Assembly: GCF_000003815.2 (NCBI RefSeq)
Contig: NC_049991.1
Location: 19,789,375 to 19,853,374 of the forward strand
Source: Branchiostoma floridae
Lineage: Eukaryota > Chordata > Leptocardii > Amphioxiformes > Branchiostomatidae
Reading direction: 5' to 3'
DNA: 64,000 nt
Shown here: positions 63,701-64,000 of the stretch, one piece after another
How the letters are laid out: each line of letters begins with the position of its first letter
How positions within the stretch are numbered: position 1 is the stretch's first letter
Translations under genes and position numbers: made by a program
The notes under the pieces: generated by a model
The model's database searches: none
The model's input: only the letters and a program-made list of their open reading frames with translations
What the model was told of the DNA's origin: nothing

Positions 63701-64000
63701 GATAAAGGTGAACTAGCTATAGCCCTACCTTGGCACACCACACCTGTCCGTCTGAACAGGTACATGTGTTACAGTCCGACTCCCAGATACCCTTACCTTT
63801 GCGCACCACACCTGTCCGTCTGAGCAGGTACAGGTGTTACAGTCCGACTCCCAGATACCCTTACCTTTGCGCACCACACCTGTCCGTCTGAGCAGGTACA
63901 GGTGTTACAGTCCGCCTCCCAGATACCCTTACCTTTGCGCACCACACCTGTCCGTCTGAGCAGGTACAGGTGTTACAGTCCGCCTCCCAGATGGAGCTGT
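60542..64000 (-). CDS. JAG: Jagged/Serrate-like Notch ligand, C-terminal part (six exons, 5'-incomplete)
   Basis: Transmembrane ligand presented to Notch on neighbouring cells. Exons on the minus strand: up to 64000-63933, 63394-63146, 62741-62604, 61910-61745, 61239-61116, 60701-60542. All joins are GT-AG with matching phases. The order is the end of a von Willebrand C domain (DCNTCTCSDGQVWCAK then MWCGPPECP, matching the CxxCxC...VWCGPRPC of vertebrate Jagged), a Cys-rich stretch (SPCLSEPCDKSVGHC), the membrane-proximal domain (ADCTRLGFYLETDN ... GMTLEHFCDVVRSL, like ITFTFN...GLTTEHICSELRNL), one transmembrane helix (TIIVAVLCSLGFLVLLVAG) and a 67-residue tail ending ELNGADC. The tail is shorter than in vertebrate Jagged1 and lacks its terminal EYIV. 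DSL and EGF exons lie off the window. AATAAA signals are at about 60114 and 60030. Confidence 0.85.
61116..61239 (-). CDS. JAG: Jagged-like exon (transmembrane)
   Basis: The acceptor TATCGCAG precedes 61239 and the donor GTAAGG follows 61116. (D)DNTVTIIVAVLCSLGFLV to RLRETP, a single helix with a basic stop-transfer VRRMR. Confidence 0.85.
61410..61744 (-). repeat. Two intronic duplicates of the juxtamembrane exon 3' end
   Basis: Segments ending at 61584 and 61422 repeat the last half of exon 61745-61910 plus its donor, with periods 161 and 162. Both keep GTCAGT donors. The nearer copy has a stop (CACGTTTGA). The farther stays open (NPNSNGLSHHIRLPTLSPDK). Confidence 0.85.
61745..61910 (-). 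CDS. JAG: Jagged-like exon (juxtamembrane)
   Basis: The acceptor GTTGCCTAG precedes 61910 and the donor GTCAGT follows 61745. ETDKETEQSLTAVVAGGDLL to GPANK plus one base. The core resembles the [20 protein letters not shown] segment of Jagged1. Confidence 0.8.
62604..62741 (-). CDS. JAG: Jagged-like exon (membrane-proximal domain)
   Basis: The acceptor TTGTGCAG precedes 62741 and the donor GTACAT follows 62604. 46 codons, phase 0, GMTLEHFCDVV to AYITLSL. Confidence 0.85.
63146..63394 (-). CDS. JAG: Jagged-like exon (VWC end, Cys-rich region)
   Basis: The acceptor TTTTGCAG precedes 63394 and the donor GTAGGA follows 63146. 83 codons, phase 0 at both ends, MWCGPPECP to LETDNIND, with 15 cysteines. 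Confidence 0.88.
63524..63721. mobile_element. TAACGCTAGTTCAC fold-back element, copy 4
   Basis: GGTAACCTATATCCGTT, GGGATATCAAGTCGACGG and the mirrored AAAACCGTTGGCTTGATACC...GATAAAGGTGAACTAG. It lies in the Jagged intron and ends within 10 bases of the last duplicated mini-exon. Confidence 0.75.
63729..63932 (-). repeat. Three tandem 68-bp copies of the VWC exon
   Basis: Exon-like ends (CAAAG or CCAAG then GTAAGG/GTAGGG) recur at 63865, 63797 and 63729, each 68 bases apart. Each keeps the coding core and its donor but lacks a pyrimidine-tract acceptor. 68 is not a multiple of three, so reading through gives a stop at the next GTAA. Confidence 0.85.
63933..64000 (-). CDS. JAG: Jagged-like VWC exon (partial at window edge)
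   Basis: Encodes SIWEADCNTCTCSDGQVWCA then K. The donor GTAAGG begins at 63932. Bases at the edge (minus ACAG then CTCCATCTGG) could be the acceptor. This copy is chosen over the three copies below because only the copy next to a normal acceptor can keep frame, but further copies may exist past 64000. Confidence 0.6.

Overview
The window looks like amphioxus (Branchiostoma) or a very close invertebrate chordate. This is an inference from intron-rich genes with GT-AG introns of 0.4-6 kb, chordate-type proteins (a mitochondrial thioredoxin, clan-2 P450s, a Jagged-type Notch ligand) and a very dense, varied load of short transposons, SINEs and minisatellites. No prokaryotic or organellar features are present.

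Layout. 1-1473: minus-strand LTR retrotransposon end (LTR, primer-binding site, leader ORF). 2154-4552: mitochondrial thioredoxin gene (TXN2-like, plus strand, 3 coding exons, 152 aa), preceded by two decayed copies of its first exon. 7865-15904 and 29554-34309: two tandem minus-strand P450 genes of identical three-exon design (510 and 505 aa). Both have the haem cysteine at residue 451 and a TATA box close to the start codon. 18173-25975, between them: two head-to-tail elements with the same left and right ends. The first carries three hairpin-rich minisatellite arrays. 34400-60500: gene-poor repeat-rich DNA holding LINE 3' ends, tRNA-derived and 5S-rRNA-derived SINEs, and hAT-, pogo-, TA- and 9-bp-duplication inverted-repeat elements, several nested. 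60542-64000: last six exons, minus strand, of a Jagged/Serrate-like gene (end of the von Willebrand C domain, Cys-rich region, transmembrane segment, 67-residue tail). Its 5' part lies beyond the right edge.

The genes form no operon or common pathway: thioredoxin acts in mitochondrial redox, the P450s are probably ER monooxygenases made by local duplication, and the Notch ligand is a neighbour only. A recurring theme is tandem duplication of exon-bearing segments of 68 to about 290 bp. It affects TXN2 exon 1, the P450-B exon 2 boundary, a Jagged VWC exon and a Jagged juxtamembrane exon. In each case one copy fits the reading frame and the others lie in intron or upstream DNA.

The most unusual signals are the hairpin-monomer arrays with paired substitutions (20.8-23.5 kb) inside a rolling-circle-like tandem element pair, the tandem Jagged mini-exon, and a compound inverted-repeat element at 58.1-58.5 kb carrying four copies of a GC-rich motif resembling NRF1 and CRE sites. 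Exon boundaries were derived by hand from splice consensus, frame continuity and family resemblance. No database search was run.
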